Below, piece after piece: positions 1 to 5,097 of a stretch of DNA of 5,097 nt. The notes below the pieces were generated by a model that saw only the letters and a list, made by a program, of their open reading frames with translations, ran no database searches and was not told the origin of the DNA. Within the stretch, counting starts at the first letter, position 1. Every line of letters begins with the position of its first letter. Origin of the DNA: CAYYWV01 sp964475385 (lineage in GTDB: Bacteria; Pseudomonadota; Alphaproteobacteria; JAAXGF01); NCBI GenBank assembly GCA_964475385.1, contig CAYYWV010000146.1, forward strand, positions 1 through 5,097. The letters run 5' to 3'. Made by a program: the position numbers and the translations under genes.

Positions 1-1
1 G

Positions 2-52
2 CGCGCGCTCTACGCCGCGGTGATCGACGAGTTCCGCCGCTTCCTGCGATAG
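2..52 (+). CDS. 3' end of an upstream gene (partial, unidentified)
   Basis: This frame enters from the left edge and stops at TAG 50-52. It gives only about 16 residues, ending in VIDEFRRFLR. Fifteen of the sixteen sense codons end in G or C, which matches the codon use of the genes downstream and is the main support for coding. An amphipathic C-terminal helix of this kind is common, for example in alpha/beta hydrolases, but the piece is too short to assign a family. The gene points the same way as the transporter operon but is separated from its start codon by 225 bases containing a promoter, so it is probably a separate unit. Confidence 0.4.
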   Translation, partial: RALYAAVIDEFRRFLR

Positions 53-95
53 CCTCGCTCGCGATCGCTCTTTGTCTGGTTGGCGCGCGCCGGAG

Positions 96-127
96 TTGAC
101 GGCCCCTGGAAATATCCCCACTATAAT
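96..127 (+). promoter_or_regulatory. Putative sigma70-type promoter of the transporter operon
   Basis: TTGACG at 96-101 matches the -35 consensus closely and TATAAT at 122-127 is an exact -10 box. The 20-nt spacer is longer than the usual 16-18, so the promoter may be weak or need an activator, or the true -35 may be degenerate. The -10 sits in an AT-rich island (about 110-139) that stands out in an otherwise GC-rich window. Transcription would begin near 134, leaving a leader of about 144 nt before the binding-protein start codon. Confidence 0.55.
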
Positions 128-173
128 TAAGAATAAAATCGTTCGGGTTTCGCGAGACGCTCTTTATTCAAAG

Positions 174-273
174 GGAGGATCGGCGGACCCGAGATCGGGT
201 GCTAAGGGCCGGAAAAGAGCCCACGCCGACATCGCTAGGGACGCCGTCCTCCGCGCTTTTCAGCAAGGAGGAC
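174..273 (+). promoter_or_regulatory. Structured 5' leader with alternative pairings around the Shine-Dalgarno (candidate cis-regulatory RNA)
   Basis: Two mutually exclusive folds are visible. In one, GTCCTCC (246-252) pairs perfectly with GGAGGAC (267-273), burying the Shine-Dalgarno of the binding-protein gene. In the other, CGCCGTCCTCC (242-252) pairs with an upstream arm, GGAGGA (174-179) plus CGGCG (181-185), giving 11 base pairs with one bulged T at 180 and leaving the Shine-Dalgarno free. TCGGCG (180-185) can also pair with CGCCGA (224-229), closing a compact three-way junction with hairpins 187-191/196-200 and 206-209/219-222. This third pairing competes with the upstream arm of the freeing helix. 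The layout resembles a translational riboswitch or attenuator. I do not recognise a known riboswitch class, and in GC-rich DNA some of the short stems could be chance. Confidence 0.45.
265..271 (+). promoter_or_regulatory. Ribosome-binding site of the binding-protein gene
   Basis: AAGGAGG is a near-perfect Shine-Dalgarno sequence, 6 nt ahead of ATG 278, and it fixes the start codon. It is unusual because five of its bases lie inside a perfect 7-bp inverted repeat with 246-252, so access by the ribosome may be controlled by RNA folding. Confidence 0.85.
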
Positions 274-277
274 ACCA

Positions 278-1609
278 ATGACGGATTCGAAGGATAAGGA
301 AAACGGCCACGGGCCGCTCACCGGCCTCTCCCGTCGCAAGTTCCTCGAGGTCGTGAGCGGACTCGGCACCGCGGGCGCGTTCATGGTGACAGCGTCGCCG
401 TTGCGCGCCCAGGAAGCGGGGCCGGCGCTCAAGATCGGTTCGATGGGGCCGTTCACCGGACCGGCGAGCCGGACCGGCGATGAATTCAAGAACGGCGTCG
501 CGATGGCGATCGAAGACGCCCGCGCGGCGGGCGATCTGCCGCTCGTCATCGACGGCAAGAAACGCGACATCGAGGTCGTGTTCATCGACAGCCAGTCGAG
601 CCCGGAGAAAGCGGTCAAGGCGGTCCGCCAGGCCGTCGAGCGCCAGGGTGTCGAGTTCATCGTCAACGGCTGGCACTCGTCGGTGGCGATGGCTGTCATG
701 GACGCCGAGGTGCCGCTGCATATCGTGCACATCGGGCATCTCGGCGAATCGCAGTTCATCTCCGAGAAGATCAACAAGAACCCGAAGAAGTATCGCGGCT
801 GGTTCAAGGGCTGGCCGGCCCCGCCGATGCTGGCCGGGCTCTACGGCCCGCCGTTGCAGCACTTCATCAAGACCGGCCAATGGAAGCCGGCTAACCGCAA
901 GTGCGCGATCCTGGTCGAGGACACCGACTTCGGCCGCGGCTGGGGCGAGGCCGCGATGGTCAGCCTCAAAAAGGCCGGCTTCGACGTGCTGCCTTACGAC
1001 GTCACCGCGCTCGACGAGACCGAGTTCTCGCCGCTCTTGACCCGATACAAAGCGCAGAAGGTCTCGCTCGTCGGCATGACGTCGACCGGCAACGTGAGCG
1101 TGTCGAACTTCGTCAAGCAGTTCCGCGCGCAAGGGGTCAAGGCGCTGCTCATCGCCCACGGCCTCGACTGGTTCAGCGAGTGGTACCAGCTCACCGGCGA
1201 AGCCTCCGATTACGCGGTGGCGATCGATTCGCCGCATGTGATCGCGCCCTGGCAGCAGGAGTGGGTGGACCGCTACAAGGCCAAGTTCGGCATCGAGCCG
1301 GGCATCGCCGCGAGCGGCATCACCTACGACTACATGCGGATGGCGATCAAGATCCTGAAGAAGGCCGGAACGCTCAACTTCGATACCCTTGTCGAGACCA
1401 TCTACGACACCCCGTATAAGGGAGTATGGAACTTCTACCAGTTCTCGCGGACGGCTGGCGCAAACGCGCTCGCCCCCAACGAGGTGATGACGGGGCCGTT
1501 CATGAAGGGGTTCTTCTTCCCGATGGTCCAGTTCTCCAAGGGCAAAGCGAACGTCATCTGGCCGCTCGAGTACGCGACCACCGAGTTCCGCGCGCCGCCG
1601 TGGCTGTGA
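278..1609 (+). CDS. Tat-exported ABC transporter solute-binding protein (branched-chain amino acid/amide family)
   Basis: This is the periplasmic receptor of the importer encoded downstream. The 443-residue product begins with a twin-arginine signal: a polar n-region, SRRKFLE at 18-24, a mild hydrophobic stretch at about 25-39, and a likely cleavage after LRA at 44. The mature part of about 399 residues has the type-1 periplasmic-binding fold (Peripla_BP_6/LivJ-like). It opens with LKIGSMGPFTGPASRTG at 51-67 and has the pocket-side segment GWHSSVAMAVMD at 131-142, a second-lobe strand CAILVEDTDFGRGWGE at 209-224, and the hinge-side ASGITYDYMRMA at 345-356. The protein is somewhat longer than classical LivJ/LivK. 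It has twelve tryptophans, several near the expected cleft, so an aromatic or large solute is possible but unproven. The start is fixed by AAGGAGG 6 nt upstream. Family assignment is firm; the ligand (leucine-type amino acids, amides, urea-like compounds or aromatic acids) is unknown. Confidence 0.93.
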   Translation: MTDSKDKENGHGPLTGLSRRKFLEVVSGLGTAGAFMVTASPLRAQEAGPALKIGSMGPFTGPASRTGDEFKNGVAMAIEDARAAGDLPLVIDGKKRDIEVVFIDSQSSPEKAVKAVRQAVERQGVEFIVNGWHSSVAMAVMDAEVPLHIVHIGHLGESQFISEKINKNPKKYRGWFKGWPAPPMLAGLYGPPLQHFIKTGQWKPANRKCAILVEDTDFGRGWGEAAMVSLKKAGFDVLPYDVTALDETEFSPLLTRYKAQKVSLVGMTSTGNVSVSNFVKQFRAQGVKALLIAHGLDWFSEWYQLTGEASDYAVAIDSPHVIAPWQQEWVDRYKAKFGIEPGIAASGITYDYMRMAIKILKKAGTLNFDTLVETIYDTPYKGVWNFYQFSRTAGANALAPNEVMTGPFMKGFFFPMVQFSKGKANVIWPLEYATTEFRAPPWL

Positions 1610-1632
1610 CGGCTGCGTCGCGGTGACCGACC

Positions 1633-1674
1633 GGCGGGAACGGTCGGCGGCGCTGGCCGTCCCGCCTCCTTTTG
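1633..1674 (+). terminator. Intercistronic terminator-like hairpin after the binding-protein gene
   Basis: GGCGGG (1633-1638), a bulged A (1639) and ACGGTCGGC (1640-1648) pair with GCTGGCCGT (1652-1660) and CCCGCC (1661-1666). The result is a 15-bp stem with two G-U pairs, a 3-nt loop, and TCCTTTTG right after it. This is the form of a rho-independent terminator with an imperfect T-tract. Because transporter genes follow in the same direction without a clear new promoter, partial read-through or 3'-end protection is more likely than complete termination. The effect would be more binding protein than membrane complex, as known for other binding-protein operons such as malE-malF. Confidence 0.6.
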
Positions 1675-1686
1675 CTCCCGCCCTTC

Positions 1687-1710
1687 GTCCGGGCCATACG
1701 CCGCCCGGGC
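1687..1710 (+). promoter_or_regulatory. Second intercistronic hairpin next to the first ATPase ribosome-binding site
   Basis: GTCCGGGC (1687-1694) pairs with GCCCGGGC (1703-1710), including one G-U pair, around an 8-nt loop. The stem ends two bases before the purine run GGAGGAA at 1712-1718. It has no T-tract, so it is not a terminator. It may block 3' exonucleases or affect translation initiation of the LivG-type gene. Chance pairing in GC-rich DNA cannot be excluded. Confidence 0.35.
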
Positions 1711-1711
1711 C

Positions 1712-1718
1712 GGAGGAA
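1712..1718 (+). promoter_or_regulatory. Probable ribosome-binding site of the LivG-type gene
   Basis: GGAGGAA is the only good Shine-Dalgarno before ATG 1731. Counted from the end of GGAGG there are 14 nt to the start codon, longer than usual, so initiation may be weak. No other ATG, GTG or TTG in this frame lies between the run and 1731. Confidence 0.5.
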
Positions 1719-1730
1719 CAGGCGCGCGAG

Positions 1731-2450
<720 letters not shown>

Positions 2451-2458
2451 GGCGGCCG

Positions 2459-3169
2459 ATGACGCTCGAGGTCCGCAACGTCGTCTCCGGCTACGCCAAG
2501 GAGGTGCCGATCCTGCACGGGGTCACCGTGACCGCGGCGGAGGGCCTCGTGACCGCGATCATCGGCCCCAACGGCGCCGGAAAATCGACGCTTTTGCGCA
2601 CGATCTACGGCTATCTGCGGCCCCTCGAAGGCGAGATCATCCACTACGGCAAGCGGATCAACGGACTCAGGCCCGAGCGGATGCTCGCCGAGGGAATCGC
2701 GTATCTCCTGCAGGGCCACAGCGTGTTTCCCCGGATGACGGTCGAGGAGAACCTCGAGCTCGGGGCGTGGATCTTCAAGCACGACCGCGCCCGAGTCCGC
2801 CAGGCGTTCGAGGCGCTCTACGCCCGTTTCCCTGTGCTCAAAGAGAAGCGCCGCCTCGCCGCCGGCGCGCTCTCGGGCGGCGAGCAGCGCATCCTCGAGA
2901 TCGCGCGGCTGACCATGACCGGGCCGAAAACGCTTCTGCTCGACGAGCCCTCGGTCGGATTGATGCCCAAGCTCGTCGATCAGGTCTACGACGAGATCAT
3001 CAAGCTCAAGGCGCACCGGTTCACGATCCTGATGGTCGATCAGAACGTGAAGAAGTCGATCGAGATCGCCGACTACGTTTACGTGCTCAACCTCGGGCGC
3101 AACAGCCACCACGGGCCGCAGAAGGACTTCGAGGCCCGGCTCGAAGACATCATCAGGGAATGGATCTGA
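2459..3169 (+). CDS. livF: ABC transporter ATP-binding protein, LivF type
   Basis: This is the second ATPase and the likely heterodimer partner of the LivG-type protein. Its 236 residues match the usual LivF length. Motifs in order: Walker A GPNGAGKS (36-43), Q-loop at LLQGHSVFP (Gln85), signature LSGGEQR (138-144), Walker B TLLLDEPS (158-165) with catalytic Glu163, and MVDQN at 192-196. LivF proteins normally carry VEQN at that point in place of the switch-histidine motif, so the lack of a histidine is a subfamily trait, while Asp for Glu is a mild variant. The start ATG 2459 is preceded by GAGG (2449-2452) overlapping the previous stop codon, with a 6-nt spacer, and homology begins at TLEVRNVVSGY. 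The stop codon overlaps the next start as TGATG, pointing to coupled translation. The symbol is a family name only. Confidence 0.93.
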   Translation: MTLEVRNVVSGYAKEVPILHGVTVTAAEGLVTAIIGPNGAGKSTLLRTIYGYLRPLEGEIIHYGKRINGLRPERMLAEGIAYLLQGHSVFPRMTVEENLELGAWIFKHDRARVRQAFEALYARFPVLKEKRRLAAGALSGGEQRILEIARLTMTGPKTLLLDEPSVGLMPKLVDQVYDEIIKLKAHRFTILMVDQNVKKSIEIADYVYVLNLGRNSHHGPQKDFEARLEDIIREWI

Positions 3170-4077
3170 TGCTCGACATCGGCATCATCACCGACCCCGC
3201 CATCATGAGCGAGCTTCTCTTCCAAGGGCTCGTCCGCGGCGCGATGTACGCGCTGATGGGCATCGGGCTGTCGCTCATCTTCGGCATCCTCGGGGTGGTC
3301 AACTTCGCCCATGGCGAGCTGTTCATGATCGGCGCTTATGTGATGGTCTACGTCAGCGTCACGCTCGGGCTTCCGTTCATCTTCGGCATCGCCGCCGCCG
3401 GCGTGGTGCTGTTCTTCGTCGGCATGCTGATCGAGCGCGGCCTTGTCGAGCCGTTGCGCCGCCGGGCGGGACGCGACTGGCTGCTCGATTCCTTCGTGCT
3501 GACCATCGGGCTGATGGTGATTCTGCAAAACCTCGCGCTGCTCGCCTTCGGCAGCCGACGCCGCGGGATCACCGAGATGATCTCGGGCGGCCTCGTCTTC
3601 GGCGACGTCCGCATCAGCTACGAGCGCATCGCGATCCTCGGGCTCTCGGTGGTGGTGGTTTCGTTGCTGGCCGCGTTCATCAAGTTCACCGACACCGGCA
3701 AGGCGATTCGGGCCACCGCACAGCACGCCGAGGCGGCGCTGACGCTGGGCATCGACGTCGACCGCATCCACACCATCGCCTTCGGCATCGGGGCGGCGCT
3801 CGCCGGCATCGCCGGCGCGCTCCTGATCTCGATCTTTCCGGCCTTTCCCACCGTCGGCTACCAGCCGGTGCTCAAGAGCTTCGCGGTCGTCATCCTCGGC
3901 GGGCTCGGCAACATCCCCGGAGCGATCGCCGGCGGCTTCCTGCTCGGCGTCATCGAGGCCTATGCGATCTTCTTCATGTCCGCCGGTTGGCAGGCGGTGC
4001 TCACGCCGCTGCTCGTGGTCCTGATTCTCATCGTCCGGCCCACCGGGCTGTTCACCGCCCAAGGAGAGCGGCCATGA
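3169..4077 (+). CDS. livH: ABC transporter permease, LivH type
   Basis: This inner-membrane subunit forms half of the translocation channel. The 302-residue product has about eight hydrophobic segments (roughly 14-39, 45-66, 68-90, 104-128, 153-171, 200-222, 236-262 and 272-290). Family landmarks are VVNFAHGE (43-50), the cytoplasmic coupling loop TDTGKAIRATAQHAEAALTLGI (174-195) that contacts an ATPase, AVVILGGLGNIPGAIAGG (239-256), and the C-terminal RPTGLF (290-295). ATG 3169 is preferred: AGGGA at 3155-3159 lies 9 nt upstream, and the start shares its A with the LivF-type stop (TGATG). ATG 3160 would add three residues but sits against the Shine-Dalgarno, and ATG 3205 would give a shorter N-terminus. 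The last codons overlap the next gene by ATGA. The symbol marks the family; the substrate is not shown. Confidence 0.92.
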   Translation: MLDIGIITDPAIMSELLFQGLVRGAMYALMGIGLSLIFGILGVVNFAHGELFMIGAYVMVYVSVTLGLPFIFGIAAAGVVLFFVGMLIERGLVEPLRRRAGRDWLLDSFVLTIGLMVILQNLALLAFGSRRRGITEMISGGLVFGDVRISYERIAILGLSVVVVSLLAAFIKFTDTGKAIRATAQHAEAALTLGIDVDRIHTIAFGIGAALAGIAGALLISIFPAFPTVGYQPVLKSFAVVILGGLGNIPGAIAGGFLLGVIEAYAIFFMSAGWQAVLTPLLVVLILIVRPTGLFTAQGERP

Positions 4078-5042
4078 CCCAGGCGAGCCTGCAGGCGGCC
4101 GGGGGAGTGAGCGCGTTGCGCATCGTCAAGCTTGCGGTGCTGGCCGCGCTTCTGGCCTTCGGGCCGCCGGCGATCGACAGCCCCTTCGTCACCACCGTGT
4201 TCATCTCGGCGCTGATGTTCGGCGTTCTGGGGGCGATCTACGACTTGATGCTGGGTTACGCCGGGCTCACCAACTTCGGCTTCGCCGGCTTCATCGCCGC
4301 CGGCGCCTACGGCTCGGCGCTGGCCAACTTCCATTACGGGATCAGCCCGTGGTTGGGGCTGCTTATCGGCGGCGTCAGCGGCGGTTTGCTCGGCTTTTTC
4401 ACAGGCGTCATCACGCTGCGCCTGCGCGGTCTCTACCTCGGGTTGACGACGTGGTTCGTCGCCGAGGCGCTGCGGTTTACGATCTCGAACACGCCCCAGT
4501 ACACGCGCGGCGTGCTCGGGCTCGAGGTCGCGCCCTTTCCCGACCTGTTCGGGATCGACTTCTCGCGCGGGAACCTGATCGCCTACTACTATCTCCTGCT
4601 GGCGCTCGGGGCGGTTATCTTCGCGGTCATGGCCGCGCTCGTGCGCTCGAAGATCGGGCTTGCGTTCAAGGCCATCCGCGAGGACCAGCTCGCGACCGAG
4701 AGCCTCGGCCTCAACGCCACCAAGTACAAGCTCATCAATTTCACCGTCGCCTGCTTTTTCACCGGCGTTGTCGGCTCGTTCTACGCGCATTACCTCGGCA
4801 TCCTGTCGCCGACGCCCGAGGAGTTCGGCGTTCCGCGGACGGTCGAGATTCTGACCGTCGCCTATGTGGGCGGCCGCGGCACGTTGTGGGGCTCGTTGTT
4901 CGCCGGCTTTCTTCTGATCGGCTTCCAAGAGTACTTCCGCGAGCTCGAGGCGTGGCGGCTGGTGATGTTCGGCGCGCTTCTGATCGGGGTTATGATCTTC
5001 GCGCCCAAGGGTCTCGCCGGGCTGCGCAAGTACGTATGGTAG
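4074..5042 (+). CDS. livM: ABC transporter permease, LivM type
   Basis: This is the second channel subunit, partner of the LivH-type permease. The 322-residue product has about nine to ten hydrophobic segments (from roughly 15-34 to 293-312). Landmarks are GYAGLTNFGFAGFIAAGAY (61-79), the LRLRGLYLGLTTW segment (115-127), the coupling loop SKIGLAFKAIREDQLATESLG (192-212) that docks to an ATPase, and TVAYVGGRGTLWGSLFAGF (261-279). Compared with the common GQLSLGHA motif of LivM, this protein has GLTNFGFA, a subgroup variant. Start ATG 4074 overlaps the previous stop as ATGA and is preceded by AAGGAG (4061-4066) with a 7-nt spacer. The stop TAG overlaps the base of a terminator-like hairpin. The symbol is a family name. 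Confidence 0.92.
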   Translation: MTQASLQAAGGVSALRIVKLAVLAALLAFGPPAIDSPFVTTVFISALMFGVLGAIYDLMLGYAGLTNFGFAGFIAAGAYGSALANFHYGISPWLGLLIGGVSGGLLGFFTGVITLRLRGLYLGLTTWFVAEALRFTISNTPQYTRGVLGLEVAPFPDLFGIDFSRGNLIAYYYLLLALGAVIFAVMAALVRSKIGLAFKAIREDQLATESLGLNATKYKLINFTVACFFTGVVGSFYAHYLGILSPTPEEFGVPRTVEILTVAYVGGRGTLWGSLFAGFLLIGFQEYFRELEAWRLVMFGALLIGVMIFAPKGLAGLRKYVW

Positions 5043-5064
5043 GCGCGCCTTCGCGCCGTTTCAT
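5042..5064 (+). terminator. Probable rho-independent terminator of the operon
   Basis: GGCGCG (5042-5047) and CGCGCC (5052-5057) form a perfect 6-bp GC stem around a CCTT loop, followed by GTTTCAT. It starts on the last base of the LivM-type stop codon, the expected place for the end of the transcript. The T-tract is short and broken, so termination may be partial or helped by Rho. Confidence 0.6.
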
Positions 5065-5076
5065 TCGGCGGCGGAC

Positions 5077-5095
5077 ATCGGCTAAATATCGGCTA
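5077..5095. repeat. Direct repeat ATCGGCTA x2, 11-bp period
   Basis: ATCGGCTA occurs at 5077-5084 and again at 5088-5095, separated by AAT. The 11-bp period puts both copies on nearly the same face of the helix. The stretch is AT-richer than the rest of the window and lies past the terminator. It could be an operator for a following gene outside the window, or chance; the window ends two bases later. Confidence 0.4.
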
Positions 5096-5097
5096 TA

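Noticed and set aside
46..77. Terminator for the upstream gene (GCGAT 46-50 with ATCGC 64-68, then TCTTTGTCT)
   Set aside because: The stem has only 5 bp with a 13-nt loop and a broken T-run; too weak to call.
81..121. Sigma54 (-24/-12) promoter at the TGG motifs
   Set aside because: Neither TGG at 81-83 nor at 107-109 has a GC of the -12 element at the required spacing.
72..281. Small TTG-started frame ending in TGA that overlaps the binding-protein ATG
   Set aside because: Its only start lies upstream of the predicted promoter, it has no ribosome-binding site, its codon use does not match the window, and no internal start would give a leader peptide.
1623..1730. N-terminal extension of the LivG-type ATPase from GTG 1623
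   Set aside because: The extra residues are Pro/Arg-rich, unlike the family, and are encoded across the intergenic hairpins. Homology starts at ATG 1731.
3079..4928. Two long minus-strand open frames opposite the permease genes (3079-4062 and 3960-4928)
   Set aside because: They are low-complexity, very hydrophilic shadows of membrane-protein genes, with no sensible start context or family resemblance.
5043..5097. End of a convergent minus-strand gene (AAE-stop reading near 5062-5073)
   Set aside because: That frame meets a TAG a few codons upstream within the window, so no coding sequence enters from the right in this frame.

Overview
The window holds one complete operon, all on the + strand, for a HAAT/Liv-type ABC importer (the hydrophobic/branched-chain amino acid family, transporting amino acids, amides, aromatic or other small carboxylates). 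It has five genes: a Tat-exported periplasmic solute-binding protein (278-1609), two ATPases of LivG type (1731-2450) and LivF type (2459-3169), and two membrane permeases of LivH type (3169-4077) and LivM type (4074-5042). Base composition is high-GC with nearly uniform G/C at third codon positions. With the twin-arginine signal on the binding protein, this suggests a Gram-negative, probably an alphaproteobacterium. That is inference; a high-GC beta- or other proteobacterium is not excluded.

Layout. Bases 2-52 look like the last codons of an unrelated upstream gene. Bases 53-277 are non-coding and carry an AT-rich sigma70-like promoter (about 96-127) and a leader of roughly 140 nt. In that leader, the binding-protein Shine-Dalgarno can be masked by a perfect 7-bp inverted repeat. 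The masking strand can instead pair with an upstream arm. Between the binding-protein gene and the first ATPase lie 121 bases with a strong terminator-like hairpin and a second hairpin next to the ATPase ribosome-binding site. The four transporter genes that follow are packed tightly (8-nt gap, TGATG overlap, ATGA overlap). A perfect GC hairpin overlapping the last stop codon probably ends the transcript. The final bases of the window hold a short direct repeat at the edge of the next intergenic region.

How it works together. The binding protein is exported folded through Tat, captures the solute in the periplasm and delivers it to the LivH-LivM channel, which is powered by the LivG-LivF ATPase pair. 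The leader switch and the intercistronic hairpin could set the level of the binding protein and its excess over the membrane complex. The genes themselves are an ordinary transporter family. The least ordinary parts are the two RNA-structure regions (about 174-273 and 1633-1710). The solute cannot be read from the sequence.
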